From Coprinopsis marcescibilis (Eukaryota > Basidiomycota > Agaricomycetes > Agaricales > Psathyrellaceae), in assembly GCA_004369085.1 (NCBI GenBank), contig ML210346.1:1-49433 (forward strand): a stretch of DNA of 49,433 nucleotides, given 5' to 3'. The notes below the pieces were generated by a model. That model did not search any database. It was not told where the DNA came from and saw only the letters and a list, made by a program, of their open reading frames with translations. Position numbers and translations under genes: made by a program. Below are positions 1 through 12,508 of this stretch, piece after piece (position 1 is the stretch's first letter; each line of letters starts with the position of its first letter).

Positions 1-1259
1 TATATCTATTGCTTCGAAGCTTTATTGTATCCATACTTTTCTCCTTCTCTGTGTCTGCTTCTCGAAATTGTATCTATTTGTCCCTAGAAATACCCCAATA
101 AATACCGCTTTGCACCACCGGCCGCTCGGGCGATAACAGACCCATAGCTCCATAAGCATACAGAAATCATCAAAAACGCGACCAAAAAACTGACGTTGAT
201 TTTCCGGCCTCCCGCATTGGACGGGTTGAACAGGTGAACAGCCCTTCATAACGTTACCTTCCACCCAAACGATGTTTCACGAATTCTCAAGCGCCAAAAA
301 ATCTTTACGTACCAATACGTATCCCACACTGACGTAGACATCGACCAACAAGAAACCGGGGGACTACGAGCTCCTCACGCAATCTTTTGGGATAAAGTGA
401 GATGGAGAACGGCGGCGTAAGACGTCGTTGCACCCACTTAGCTCCTTTTCGACCCACGACCCACATCTACCCGATGATTTCGCGCGACAAACTTGACTTC
501 CTATAGTCGACTTGGCTCGCCACAGTTGGACTCTCGGCCGACGCTGATCGTTCACAGGTATGTACCTGGACTCTCGCTCAACGAACCGCAGCTGGTGTGT
601 ACCGGCGTGAAGTGGAGATAACGGTCATCCCTTGGTACTCCGACAGACCCTAAAGTATACATACTACCTCCATCTCCAAAACAAGCCTCCATGACAGATA
701 CATGACGCAAGAGCGTGGGTGGAACGCCCATCAAACAATCCGTGGGCATCATTCCATCCTCCTCAATCAGTCAGCTGTTGAAGGCAAGGGAGGGAAAACC
801 AAACGCCCCCCTTTGTCATGACTTGAACATCAAAATATCCGCCCCAAGGCAAATCTTTAAAGAATCACCGCTTCGAAGCCCCGTCAAAGATTTTTGGGTT
901 ACGAGGAAACGACTAAACAAACGTCTTCTTTCTTCTTCCTCCGCTCTGAACAAGCACTTCCAACCGCACTTCATCCTTCGGGAAGCCCGCTCCACGGCTA
1001 CCCCCCTGAAACCTAATCAAAGGAGTTAGAGTGTTGATTTCTCTGTATGTAAGCGTTACAAACCCGCGCTTCTTTGTTGACTCGAGTCTCACTCAACAAA
1101 TCGGAAATAAATCAAAACGTAAGGTTCCTCTGACCATGACCAGCTGGCTAAACATAACCAGAAAGGACTCTTCCAGCCCGTCCAAAGACTCGACCTAGCA
1201 CATGTGTCGTACGTACGTACATCTCAATGCTAAACTGGTTGAGTGAGGGATATATATAA
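1..1259. other. Intergenic, no supported gene
   Basis: Short open frames exist on both strands, the longest about 104 codons at 715-1029 on the plus strand. None shows a recognisable domain, a credible intron-exon structure or biased composition. The stretch ends in an AT-rich TATATATAAT run where the mobile element at 1262 has inserted. I see no RNA gene here. Confidence 0.5.
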
Positions 1260-1261
1260 TA

Positions 1262-1839
1262 CAGTGTCCGACACCTAAAAGGGGCGTCTCTGTAGCGCCC
1301 GCAATTTTTGGAATTTACGCATGATTTTTTGACATTTGCAAGCAAACCCCTCAAAAGAAGCGTAAAAACGAGGTCTCCGAAAACCCCGGAAATTACGTAA
1401 GAAATTCAGATTTTGAGGGTGAAAATGCAAATTTTGTCTTCCTCTCCAGGTTTCAAACTGATGCATCAAAGCCACAAACCCACCTCAGTCGACGTCTAAA
1501 GGCTATCTAAATCCTTTCACTAATGTTTCAAGCACCAAACAGGCAAAGGACAACTGCCCAACCGGTTGAGGAAAAAGAAAGGGGCGTGGGAAGTCCATCA
1601 AATGTTCGGCAAGGTGATGGCCCATGTCTCAATATAGAAAAGCTTGGCAAATTCAGATTTTGGGGACGTTGAAAAAAATTCAAAATATGTTTGAGGGGAA
1701 ACCAATGAGATAACTGGAGAGCCCCCTCAATTCTAAGTTGATTCCGAGTGTTTTCGGGACAAGGGGGGCTTGATGGCATGACCAGTTAAGGAAGGTGGTT
1801 TCGGCGTGCCAAGACGCCCTTTTTGAGCGTCGGACACTG
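1262..1839. mobile_element. Probable MITE (non-autonomous Tc1/mariner- or pogo-like element)
   Basis: The two ends form imperfect terminal inverted repeats. The left end reads CAGTGTCCGACACCTAAAAG and continues GGGCGTCT. The right end, reverse-complemented, reads CAGTGTCCGACGCTCAAAAA and continues GGGCGTCT, with about 24 of 28 positions matching. Both ends are bordered by TA (1260-1261 and 1840-1841), the target duplication expected of Tc1/mariner-type transposons, whose termini often begin CAGT. The 578-bp interior has no transposase frame, so the element would need a transposase from elsewhere. What is seen: the inverted repeats and TA borders. What is inferred: the superfamily and the MITE status. 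Confidence 0.72.
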
Positions 1840-1841
1840 TA

Positions 1842-2553
1842 CCTTGCCGACATCCGTTCTCCTCGCGTCCGAATGATATCTCAAAAGCGCCCGCAACGCA
1901 CTTTTTCAGAGAGCCCAGGCCCCTACATACAGTCCCTTAGGCCCCACTCATACTCCGAAGCTTCCTCACGAAAACACGCGGCTCCCGCTTGACTGATTTG
2001 GATATTTGAGGCGTCAAACTGGCGTATGAAGTTGATTGACACACGACCAACACGAAATCAAACTTTTTCGGATGATGCATATCCGCAGGCTCCTTTTGGA
2101 CGCAACTGTATAGCTGTCACTGACGATCCGGAAAAATGGGAGCGTAGTGGACGGCGCTGGACGCGTCAAGCTAACGGCGGCCGCACACATTACCACAGGC
2201 TCTGATTGTGGAGGCAAGCGCAGTTCTGGTACGACCGGACAGTCTCAATGCCACTGCATCCTTTAGGTTCGTGCCTGAGAAAATGTAATGGGCAGGCCAG
2301 GTGGTATACAGGGGTACATCTACAGGGAAATACAACGAACCACCATTCAAAAATACACAAGACAAAGTTCAACGCGAATCGATATCAACGAAAACAAAAT
2401 TACACATGCAACATCCCAATCATCAATAAATAGCTCGATCGAGAGGTAATAGTGGTAGTGGTAGGACTAGACAACTAAACGCGAAACAAAACACAATAAA
2501 ACCGGGCATAGATGATAAAATTAAGTAGCCAGAGAGTCATCCAACGCAGCTTT
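1842..2553. other. Intergenic, 3' side of kinesin gene
   Basis: No credible gene is seen. The short frames present overlap each other on both strands and have no recognisable motif. The part nearest 2554 would hold the 3' UTR of the minus-strand kinesin gene. Confidence 0.45.
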
Positions 2554-5500
2554 TCACATTCCAACTTCTTCGCCCCCAATCCTCTGCTTCTTCACCGGCG
2601 TCTCCAACCCAACACGATCACTCTCCAAACAATCATCATACGTCCTCTTGCTAACACTCGAATTCAACCCACCCTCATTAGTCAACTCGACCCCAAACTC
2701 TGACGAGTTCGTATATCCATGCCCAGCAGCAGCAGCCTCTTTCCCGCCCTCGTGCTCAACGTCCATCCCACCCAGTGCATCATCATGCGCATTCTCCTCC
2801 TCGCCACCTCCGCTCCTCATCTTGCTCTTCTCCCTCCTCTGTCTCTGCTTCTTCACAGGTTTCGGAGAGGGTACATACGGCCTCTCGTTCTTGACAGCCC
2901 ACTCAATCTCGATGATCCTGTAAATTAATAACAGCAAGATGCACCACAGTCCACGTAACGCGGGAGCACGTCCAAAGGAGTTACGCGCGCCGATTGTTTG
3001 GTTGGTCGTTGTCGTCCGTCGTCGTTCATCGTCCATCGTCCATCGTTGATCGTTGTCAAGCCGCAACGGACGGACAGATAGGAGTCCCAATCGCCCGACG
3101 TCATTCAACATCCAACAGATCCATTTCCAAAGTCGCGTTTCATATGCAGAAAAAAAAGTGGGGAAGAACAACGTCAGATCATGTTTTCGCATAAGATATT
3201 CTAAGGAGAAAAACTTGTACAAGGAACAATATCCACCTTTCTTTAAGCTTGATATTGTCCGGGACATAGGTCTCCGCCTTGCGATATAGATCGAGCGCAA
3301 CGCTAAGGTCTCCCCTGCAACAACAAAAAATGATCAGTCACAGGACAAACTTGAAAAGAAGATCCATACTTTTCAGAATGAGCCCTCGCAAGCGCAACAT
3401 ACGCCCTCCCCGTCTTCTTCTTGGACACAGGCGAAAGTACATCCGCCAACTGCGTCTCCTTGTTCCCCTTTTCGCTGCAAAAACCCACAATCAGCACCGA
3501 CCGCACACCAAACCTAAAACACAACTCACAACTTTCTCTCCAACTCCACCAACCTCTCCTTCAACTCCACATCCAAATCCCTATGCTTCTTCAAAAGCGG
3601 CGTAAGAACCCCACTAGGCAAACTCATCTCCCGACTCCTCTCATCCTCCCTACTCCTCTCCGCCTCCCTCCTATCCATATCCCTCTCCCTCATCTCCATA
3701 CTCCTCTCCCTCTCCCGATCCCTCTCCTTCATCATATTCATCTTCGCCTCCTCAGTCTTCTCCTGAATAACACCCTCAAGCCTCCTCTGCTCCTCCTGCC
3801 ACTCCTTCTCCCGCTCCTTCAGCCTCCTCGCAACTTCAACCTCAACAGCAGCTTCAACAGCCTTGCTGATCCTCGCATCGAGGTCTTCAGCCGTGACCCC
3901 ACTGCCACTGGGAGCAGCAGCAGCCTCATGCAGCGCCGTCAACCGCCTCCCGCCAGGGACGACAAAGGACTGGTAATGGTTGCCACTGCCCACACCCCCA
4001 AACGACGCCCGCGGAACCCTCGTACCAGGCGCCAACGACATCCTCCCCGCAGGCGCCAACGATACCCGACTCTTCATCACCACCCCTCCTCCCACTCCAG
4101 CAGCAGCAGCCTGCACCGCTTGCAACCCAACCGCACTCTTCCCAGGTCCCTGCCCAACACTCTGCGCCGAAAAATGCGGTTTCGGCTGCGGTCGGTTATC
4201 TAGCACATACATACTCAATCAGCTTCCCTCCACACAGCACCCAAAGAAAAAAGAAAAGCCAACCTCGTTCATTAACAACCGGCTTATTCTCCACATTCTT
4301 CGTCCTAACCGCAAAGCTACAAAACAAAATAACCCATCAGCATCTTATATCAGCAACGCAAGGAAAACCCACTTTAGCGTATTCAGCGTATCCTGCCTGA
4401 ACCTCACACCAGGGGCCAAATTGCATATCAACAGCCCGACACTCTGGCCACCCAACGCATCTTGCAAGATCCTCGTCAGCTTGGAATTGCGGTACGGTAT
4501 CCTCGGCTATAAAACCCCAACCAAAACCACCATCAGCACAACGTCCTCGGAACTGACCAAGAGCAAAACAAAAAACATAGGCACAGGTTATGATCAAGGC
4601 ACTCACAGCTCCAAGGTTAAGCGCATGCACAACCTGCCCCAACACGCTCAAGCTCTTATTAATAGCCGCACTCTCCGCCATCCGCGTAGAGTCATTCCCC
4701 GTTTGCTAAAAGAACACAAGCACGTCAACATCCCATTTCGACGTCTCGCAAACGATAAACGCACCTTGTTGTTCTCCGACCCCGCAAGGTCCACGAGGTT
4801 GATCTTGCCCGTCAGAGCTGTATACACAAAGGTCAGTCAGTGAACCGTAGACCATAACCCATAGACGAGAGCGATAGAGGGACAGAAGGAATCACGTACT
4901 GGTATTAGCAACATCATCCACCATCCTAGCCTCAACAGTCAACACCGCATGCGACCTCGACGACGCCCTATTCAAATTCGTAGCCCCCGTCGACCGATTC
5001 CTCGTCGCCTGACTAGAAACATCATCAGCTCCCATCCTCGTCCAACAGAAAATAGACGAAAGAAAAAACAACACATGCTCTAGCAGCAGCAGTAGCGGAC
5101 CGGCCAAAGTGATCCACCTCGAAAGTATGTAGTAACCACGCGAAACCACGAAACCACGAAACTACAAAACCAAAAGAAAAACACACCTATAAATCTGATC
5201 AAACTCCTCCACACTCTTAACCACCACACTCGACAGATTCGCAACAAACACCATCCCAACATCATTCTCCCTCACAGGCAACTTTGGCGCCTACACAAAA
5301 ACAACCAAGTCAGCACTTCTTCCTCTAACCATAGCCACAAAGGAGCGAGCTACGAGTATGATTACTCAAAGAGCAGCGCGAGCGAGCAAATGAGCGAGAC
5401 TACCGCTGGCTCGTCCTAGGCACCCCTTCCCAAGGACATCCACCGAAAAGATAGATAGATAGCAAACTAAACCACTCACACTCTCCCTCGCAACCAACAA

Positions 5501-6460
5501 ATCATACACCTCGTCTTTATAAATCTCCATATACGAAACGGCCAGTTCCGTGCGGTAGACCCCGCCTGTGGGGCTCGTGCGCGGTTTCTTCTCAAACATC
5601 GTCTATACCACACCGAATTAAATCAAAAGTCAGTATCAGTTTAGGCTGTGAGTACTTGGTAGGACCGGAACGGGGATAGGAACGAGGGACGGGGATGGGG
5701 ATAGGGACGAAGAAGGGGTTGAGAATAGTGAAAAAAACGAAAAACGCACCCGCAAAACACGCGGGATGACACCCGGCTCGGCTCTCGTTCCCTGCATAGT
5801 ATGCGTCTTGCCCGAGGAGGTAACACCGTACGCGAATATTGTCACGGTCTAGAGGACAAACAACCTTTGTTAGCTCCAGTTCTTAGTTCCTGTTCCAAGT
5901 TCCAAGTTCCGACACCACAGCTCGCAGAGTTGAGCTAGAGCACAACGAGCACAACGAGTACAGAGACGCCACTCCATAGTATACACCCAAAAACGCAGAA
6001 AGAAAGGCAAAAAGAAAAAGAGAGGAGAGGGAGAGAGAGAGAGAGAGAGAGACGTACGACACCACTATACACCACATCAATAAGAGGCTCGACGTCGTTC
6101 CTAAAAATCTCCTCCTGTGTCGAGTTCTCATCATAGCAGCTCGAGAACCTAAACACAAAACACATCGTCAGTACTTTTATCCTCTGCAGCACCTCACGCC
6201 ACCGGTACCACCTCCACCTCACACCACCAGACACACCCACAACACCCCACACACCACACAAAAAAAAGAAAAGCAACGCACGGAAACTTGAAAACCTGGG
6301 ACAAATCCCTAGGATTCGTGACCGATATCGTGCTCCCAGCGCCCCCCGCGCTGCTGTCGGCGCCGTGCACGACCTTGATATTCTCATCCACAATCTCACC
6401 GTCCAGTCTCGGCCGCAGACGTGCAGCGATCTTGACTTTATGTGTTCCCGATGCTGCCAT
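2554..6460 (-). CDS. Kinesin motor protein (kinesin-10/Kid-like) with C-terminal tail
   Basis: A microtubule motor ATPase split into many short exons. It starts at 6460 with MAASGTHKVKIAARLRP, the usual beginning of a kinesin motor. Going towards lower coordinates the motor motifs appear in order: P-loop AYGVTSSGKTHTM (about 5800-5845), EIYKDEVYDLL (about 5500), switch I NRASSRSHAVLT (about 4940-4980), switch II LVDLAGSENN (about 4770-4810), and INKSLSVLGQVVHALNLG (about 4610-4670). The neck and tail hold an Ala/Gly-rich linker and a highly charged coiled coil (3526-4218, many REKEWQEEQRRLE-type heptads). A TPR-like helical pair follows (VALDLYRKAETYVPDNIKLKER, about 3230-3310), then a basic tail with two KKQR motifs that could be nuclear signals. 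The motor resembles the KIF22/Kid group and the nuclear signals would fit a chromokinesin, but the subfamily is uncertain. The last intron is unusually long (about 310 bp). The start faces SmD1 across a shared intergenic region. Confidence 0.88.
6030..6052. repeat. (GA)n microsatellite in a kinesin intron
   Basis: An uninterrupted GA run of about 11 units lies next to the 5' splice site of a kinesin intron, where it reads (TC)n on the coding strand. It is likely polymorphic in length. Confidence 0.8.
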
Positions 6461-7157
6461 TGCTTTCCTTGTCTTCCTCTTGTCGTCTTCCTCTTCGTTG
6501 TAGTTGCGGTGGTGGTTGCCTAGGCCCTACTAGTGGCTGTCGTCGTTGCCGTGTTGATCCCAGTTACTTGGTGGTGGTAGTCGCCCTATGTGGAGGCAGT
6601 ATCAAGTCAGTCCCGTCGTCGTCGTCCTGCGTCCACCGTGGCTGGCAAAGAACGAGTCTGGCTGGCTATTCAGAAAAAGTCGTTGGTGGCTTCGATCAGA
6701 GTACCCTTGTTGATTCCTGAATTCCGCGAAAAGCGCGTCGGGGCACGTGATCGTTTACGCGTGATTCGCGCGTGACTCTAGTCCCTCAGTTTACGAGGAA
6801 CATTGGAGTTTTACTCTGAATTAATATTCATACCCTAAGAACACACCGCTGTAGATCCTAATCCCCAAGCACTAGCAATGTAATGGCATTATACGCCAGT
6901 ACTTGGCAGTTTCCACCCCACCTGCAGCCTAGCAGCGGATAAGCCTGCAACAATTAAAGCTCCGCCCAAACGGCAGTTGACCACCAACGACGACCAGCAA
7001 AAAGCCGTAGCCAGCAAGTACCTCGCGTGCCTGCCCGCCTTTGCACCCACTTCCAAACGCAGTCCAATTTTTGGCAACACCCAGTGTCTTTTAACCGACA
7101 CCAAAACCCCATAACACACCAGTCTTTTCGCGAGATCACAATCGAACATCATTCAAG
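6461..7157. promoter_or_regulatory. Divergent intergenic region between kinesin and SmD1
   Basis: About 700 bp separate two genes transcribed away from each other, so both promoters must lie here. The centre (6780-6850) is AT-richer. No canonical TATA box stands at a convincing distance from either start, as is common for fungal housekeeping genes. No third gene is supported; the minus-strand frames at 6889-7152 lack any motif. Confidence 0.5.
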
Positions 7158-7707
7158 ATGAAGCTCGTACGGTACGTCTGGGTGGAGTTGATTGCATGGG
7201 CTGAGCTGATGGTGTGCTGTGGTATAGGTTCTTGATGAAATTGAACAATGAGACTGTGACTATCGAGCTCAAAAACGGGGCGATCGTTCACGGTACAATC
7301 ACCGGTATGTCTCTCTCTCCCTCTATCTCCCAATTTCTCTCCATCTCCATCTCTATCCCTATATCCATATGCCCCGCAACTAATGGCCACCACTCACAGG
7401 CGTAGACATGCAAATGAACACATTCCTCAAAACCGTCAAAATGACACTGCGCAACCGCGATCCCACAAGCCTGGACTCGCTCAGCATCCGGGGAAACAAC
7501 ATCCGGTACTTTATCCTGCCAGACGCTATCCCTCTCGACACCCTCCTCGTCGACGATGCGCCCAAACCCAAGCATCGCAAGAAGGACGACGCGCGAGGCG
7601 GACGAGGTGGTGCCGGTGGACCGCGAGGTGGACGGGGAGGTGGAGGAGACCGCGGAGGACGGGGACGAGGACGGGGCGGAGGACGGGGCAGAGGACGAGG
7701 ATTCTAG
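7158..7707 (+). CDS. SMD1: Small nuclear ribonucleoprotein SmD1
   Basis: A core spliceosomal Sm protein of about 120 residues in three exons. The ATG at 7158 gives MKLVR, then a 53-bp intron, then [17 protein letters not shown] (Sm1 motif: beta strands with the conserved NGxxVHGTI turn). After a second intron at about 7306-7400 comes [20 protein letters not shown] and the Sm2 motif with [12 protein letters not shown]. The C-terminus is an RG/RGG tail, as in other SmD1 proteins, where the arginines are known targets of dimethylation for SMN-type assembly. Length and architecture match the family exactly. It ends 113 bp before the tRNA-synthetase gene on the same strand. The intron after only five codons is typical of fungal Sm genes. 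Confidence 0.96.
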
Positions 7708-7820
7708 CGACCAGTCCATACTCTGTACATGTACTCCTTGTAATAGCAATACAAATCCCACGACAGATCATCAATTGATGCAAACTTTTTGAAACGCGCC
7801 GTCACCGTCCTGCTCGTACC

Positions 7821-9641
7821 ATGTTCACCCGTTCGCTGCTGCTGCGCCCACAGGCCCTCAGATCGCCGCAGAGCTTCCGGCTGCCACCCACGCTCGCGCA
7901 GCTCATCCAGAATGCACCGGCAGACACCGCAGAGGCCACCACCGTGCACGGCTGGATAAAATCAATCCGCAAGCAAAAAAACGTCGCGTTCGCCGTGATC
8001 ACGGACGGGAGCTCAGACTGCGGTCTGCAGGCCGTGCTCGTCAAGGACAAGTCAAAGGACAGCGAAGACCTCATGCGTCGGTACGTCTCTGCCCACTCGC
8101 CACCAGCTCTCAGCTAACCCACACACGCACAGACTGACAAACGGCGCGGCAGTCCGTCTGACAGGCCAGCTCGTCGCCTCACCCGGGCAAGGCCAATCGC
8201 ACGAGCTCGTCGTAGAATCAGGCACAAAAGACTCGATCGTCATCCTCGGCGACTGCGACCCACAGCACTACCCCATCCAAAAGAAACTTCTCTCAAACGA
8301 GTACCTGCGCGACAACCTCCACCTCCGCGCACGCACCAGCTCCATCGCTGCCATGCTGCGTCTAAGACACACCCTCACACGGAACATAAACCACTTCTTT
8401 GACGTGCGTGCTTCCATCTCTTCCATCCATGGCACCAGCTAACACGACTGCAGTCCCAAGCATTCCACCTGGTGCACACGCCAATCATAACCTCGAGCGA
8501 CGCAGAAGGCGCAGGCGAGGCATTCAGGATCGCTCCATTCGCATCCTCTGCCCACCCCGCCGCTTCTTCTCCTTCTCCTAGCCCTACTACCATGCAGGAA
8601 TTCTTCAACAGGCCCGCACACCTCACCGTAAGCCACCAACTGCACCTCGAAGCGCTCTCAACCGCCCTCAACCGCGTCTACACGCTCTCCCCCTGCTTCC
8701 GCGCCGAACCCTCCCTCACCTCCCGCCACCTCGCCGAATTCTGGATGCTCGAAGCAGAATGGGCCTTCATCCATACCGGCGCGGACGTGAACCAGATCTG
8801 CGACTTTGTAGAAGCTCTGTTGCGGAGCGTCGTCACTCCTCTGCTCGCCCACCCTTCTCCTCCTTCTCCGTCCTCCGACTCCACCTCAACACCACACCCA
8901 GACCTCCAAACCCTCTGGGCAGCAAACCCATCCCGACACGCCCTCCTCCAAAAAGCATTCCTAACCGACACACACAAATGGTGGCCCCGCCTAACCTACA
9001 CACAAGCTATCGACGAGCTCACCAAAGCTTCCTCCCCCTCCCGCTCCTCCTCCCCTTCAACCACCCCCGTCCAATTCACCTACAAACCCGAATGGGGCAA
9101 ACCGCTCCAAAGCGAGCACGAACGCTGGCTCGCCGAAGAGCTCATAGGCGGCCCAGTCTTCATCACCGACTACCCCGCCTCGCTCAAGCCCTTTTACATG
9201 CGCGCCAACGACGGGCCAGCGTCAGGAACAGAGGAGAAGGGGGAGACGGTGGCGTGCTTTGACCTGCTGGTGCCACACGTCGGCGAGCTGGCGGGCGGGA
9301 GCGTGAGGGAGGAAAGGTGGGAGGTGTTGCACTCCAAACTCGTCCAGGCTGGTATGGTCCCTTCTTCCCCTTCCCCATCCTCTTCTTCATCCCCATCCTC
9401 TTCTTCCCTTACCCCCACCCCCTCCTCCTTCTCCCCCTCCTCCTTCTCCTCCTCCCCCTCCTCCTCCGAACCCACCCACCAAACCTCATACGAATGGTAC
9501 CAAGACCTCCGCAAACACGGCGGAGCACCGCACGGCGGGTTCGGCCTCGGCTTTGAGCGCCTCGTCGCCTGGGTGGGCGGCGTGGAGAATGTGCGCGAGT
9601 GTGTGCCTGTGCCGCGGTGGGTGGGGAGGTTGGGGCTTTAG
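7821..9641 (+). CDS. Asparaginyl-tRNA synthetase, probably mitochondrial
   Basis: A class II aminoacyl-tRNA synthetase in three exons (introns about 8081-8132 and 8403-8451). The N-terminus MFTRSLLLRPQALRSPQSFR is basic, Ser/Leu-rich and lacks acidic residues, like a mitochondrial presequence. An OB-fold anticodon-binding domain follows (VHGWIKSIRKQKNVAFAVI). The catalytic domain contains TPIITSSDAEGAGEAF, motif 2 as FRAEPSLTSRHLAEFWMLEAEW (about 8700-8760), and motif 3 as HGGFGLGFERLVAWVGG (about 9530-9580). The TSRHLAEFWM form of motif 2 is that of the AsnRS/AspRS-b group, and the overall match is to the organellar AsnRS of fungi (yeast SLM5). Three Ser/Pro-rich insertions are present; the largest, about 40 residues at 9355-9480, precedes motif 3. 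No AG acceptor is found within that tract, so it is read as coding. Confidence 0.9.
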
Positions 9642-12313
9642 GGCTTTAGGGTTGGGTTTGGGTTGGGTAAAAGTGGGAGTGGTGTGAATGGTGGGTTGGA
9701 ATGCGAGTGGTTTGGTGGGTAGGAGTGAGAGTGGTGGGGGTGCCGTGTATGGTTTCGCATCGCACGGAGTGGGATGGGAGCGGGGTCTACGACGGCTATT
9801 GAGACTGTAGCCGATGGAGCTTGACGGATGCTCTCGACGTATACCAGCTTCGACACATAGATCCGACCATTGTACCCTGACTATCACCCGCCGACCAACT
9901 CTTTTATTTCCGCTTAATTGTTTGGCGTTGGACCCTGGTAGAGCTAGAGCTAGAATCCCCATCCGAAAATTCAAGCTGCAGCTCGGATTCAGGATTCAGG
10001 ATACAGGCTGAATGATAAGACTATTTCTTTGCTTCATCATAGAGTACTTTACTTCTTACTAAGTCCCTTTATACTAATATAGCATAAATACATAGGTGTT
10101 AATCGATCAATACAACCACCCCATCTTCAGGCATATGTTAGGTTCCCCCATGAAAGTTCAACAGTTTGTTAAAAGTTGGAACTGGCGTTGGTGGGTGTAG
10201 TTGGATTGTCGCGGGTGTAGTTGGTGTTGATGGAATGGAGGAGGCGGTGTTGTCTGTTCAACTTCACAATACTGAGTAAACGTGTAACAAGTATCACGAC
10301 AGTACAGTGTGACAACCTGCTGCAAGCTTTTAGATCACTCGGGTAAGGTTAAAGGGACTCCATCGTCCCCAGGACCCCAGTGCCAACTTGAAAGTCAAAA
10401 CGAAAAAGTCTGCACACGGCTTCAAAACATAAACTTCAAAGTTGCTTCAAAGTAGCCAATGACTAGTGAACCCTTCAGCATTTCCCAGCTGCACTGATCA
10501 TGATCATGAGGACTTACGAAAAGACTCGCCTCTCCGTGGGTGCGGGTGAAATGCAAAGCTAGCGTCCCATAATCATCTATAACCTATCATAATAAAAGTG
10601 CATTCCTGAACTTTCTCGGTGGCCTTCCGGCAGCCAGAGTCCAGTCCAGCTTCAGCATTACGGTCGGGTGGTGATTTCAGACGTTATCTGCTTAGTATTA
10701 GCCCAGGTGGACGACAAGTTACAACCAAGTCAGCTCGGAATCTTCTCGAATTGAACTCGGACTCGGACATCTTTATCGACATCGAGACTTGTTCAGGACC
10801 CATGTTCTACGAAGCAGTACAACATGAAGAATAAAAAAGCCAGGAATGCTGGGGATTAGTCATTGGACAACTTGACCATACCGCTACCACAAGCGCTTGG
10901 GTGTGGGTTCCCACTCGGAGCAGCATGCATGTCGACCAGACGGCAAAAGTGACGACCAAGAAATGAACAACATCGTTTTTGCGTGTCCAAACGCTAAATC
11001 CATATAGTATACCAGTGTGCGTTCTTGCTAGTACGTTCTCTCGCTCTAACCATGGCCTTGCAATGTTACATGACTAATCCAGCGTCGACAGCTATTGAAT
11101 GTTCATTGTTTACGCTTCGTCCGACTTACTCTATCATGCTCATTTAACCGGTACACTGAGCAAGGCTCCGGGTGGCTTGGTCGACGGGAGAGCCGGCAAG
11201 GGCTGGCAATTATGAGGACCGGAATACCGATTTACTTGCTGGTGAAGCGCTGGTGTTTGTCCAGGGAGTACAGTAAGGCTCAAGTGCGCTCTTGATCTCA
11301 CCGGCTTGATCAATTAGTTATTCCTACGGCGCTGTTCCAAACCTCAGTGCGTTCAAGGTAGTCGATACTCCTCATTTCCGTACACGACGCCACGAAACCA
11401 CGCAACCCGACGAAGCTACATAAGCTATCGTGTACGGTTGTGAGTCAAGTTTCCAGTGTAACTTCGTGACGGTACTAGCACAGGCTTGGAGCCAGCGCGA
11501 ATGTAGACGGTTAGCTCCTGCGAGTAACCAACAGCAATGCGCCTGTACCATGGTTATGGATGGAGGAATGAAACTATCGATCAGGCTTAGTATTTTGTAT
11601 GATATGATATATCTTCACTCGCCTTCCTCGGACAACTCCAGTCCATTCTGAATTATCCGATCCAATGATCATCACGCTGAACAAGATGACAAGATCTGAC
11701 CATAAGTATTAGACCAAAAGGACGATGATTCCACCGCGATCGTCGCCGACGTTACTAGCTGCTAGTCGCTAGATTCAGACCTCGAGGTGATGTTTCTCTG
11801 CCAGAACATGAACTAACAGCACCTAGCTGATCCGATTCACTTGACGTACATCTGATGTCATAGCCGAAACCCCCGTTTGCGACTGGTGCCGCCGTATGTA
11901 CCGCAATAACTAGCGGCAAAAGGGGCGTTGTTCTGTGGATGTGTGATTCTTCGACTACCGGATAGTAGTTGGTCACTAGTGGGCAGTTGCCAGGAGGGTC
12001 GTCGGACTACGTACTAGTTCCATAGGGCGTACCCGTCGCCAACTTGAAAGTTCACTTGCACAAGTTGCAGTCTCTCAATGAACTATGTCACGTTTTGACC
12101 GTACTTTGGGCGGAACCGCCGGTTTAAACGAAGCTTGAGACGGTATATAGACTCATATGCTCATAGTCATCACCAACTCAACCAAGCCGGATTGGCTGAG
12201 GGCACCAGCGCCAGCGCCGGCCCCAGCCGTTCCATACTTACTTATTCTTATCATCACATACACAGCCAAGCATCTTAAAGGTGACAAACCCCGCCCACAC
12301 GCTCGGGGGAAAC

Positions 12314-12335
12314 GGACTCGGCATCTTCCGAGTCC
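12314..12335. promoter_or_regulatory. Perfect palindrome with CGG-N6-CCG core
   Basis: GGACTCGG, six bases (CATCTT), then CCGAGTCC form a perfect 8-bp inverted repeat. Its core is CGG-N6-CCG, the spacing known for some fungal Zn(II)2Cys6 regulators (Ppr1/UaY type). It lies six bases upstream of a TATAAAA box and about 175 bp upstream of the secreted-protein start, so it is a good candidate operator for that gene. The identity of any bound factor is unknown. Confidence 0.55.
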
Positions 12336-12340
12336 ATAGA

Positions 12341-12347
12341 TATAAAA
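12341..12347 (+). promoter_or_regulatory. TATA box of the acidic secreted protein gene
   Basis: TATAAAA stands about 160 bp upstream of the ATG at 12509, directly after the CGG-N6-CCG palindrome. The distance allows a 5' UTR of roughly 100-130 bases. Confidence 0.55.
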
Positions 12348-12508
12348 CAGCCCATGGACGATGATGGAAGTCTCCAGAGCTGGTCTCCCCCACAAACTAC
12401 TCAACTCGTTGATCGACTAGATACCGGTTATCCGCCCCTACTCTTCACCTCACTCCACAATCAACTTTTACTTCACTCCACCACTCAACCACGTACACCA
12501 TTCCTAGA

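Larger units (their letters stand above)
9642..12508. other. Long intergenic stretch, 2.9 kb, no supported gene
   Basis: Apart from the promoter elements at its right end, I find no frame with a recognisable domain or consistent exon structure. Candidate frames at 10619 and 11430 are short, and the first lacks an ATG. Composition is balanced and there are no obvious tandem repeats or transposon ends. Confidence 0.45.
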
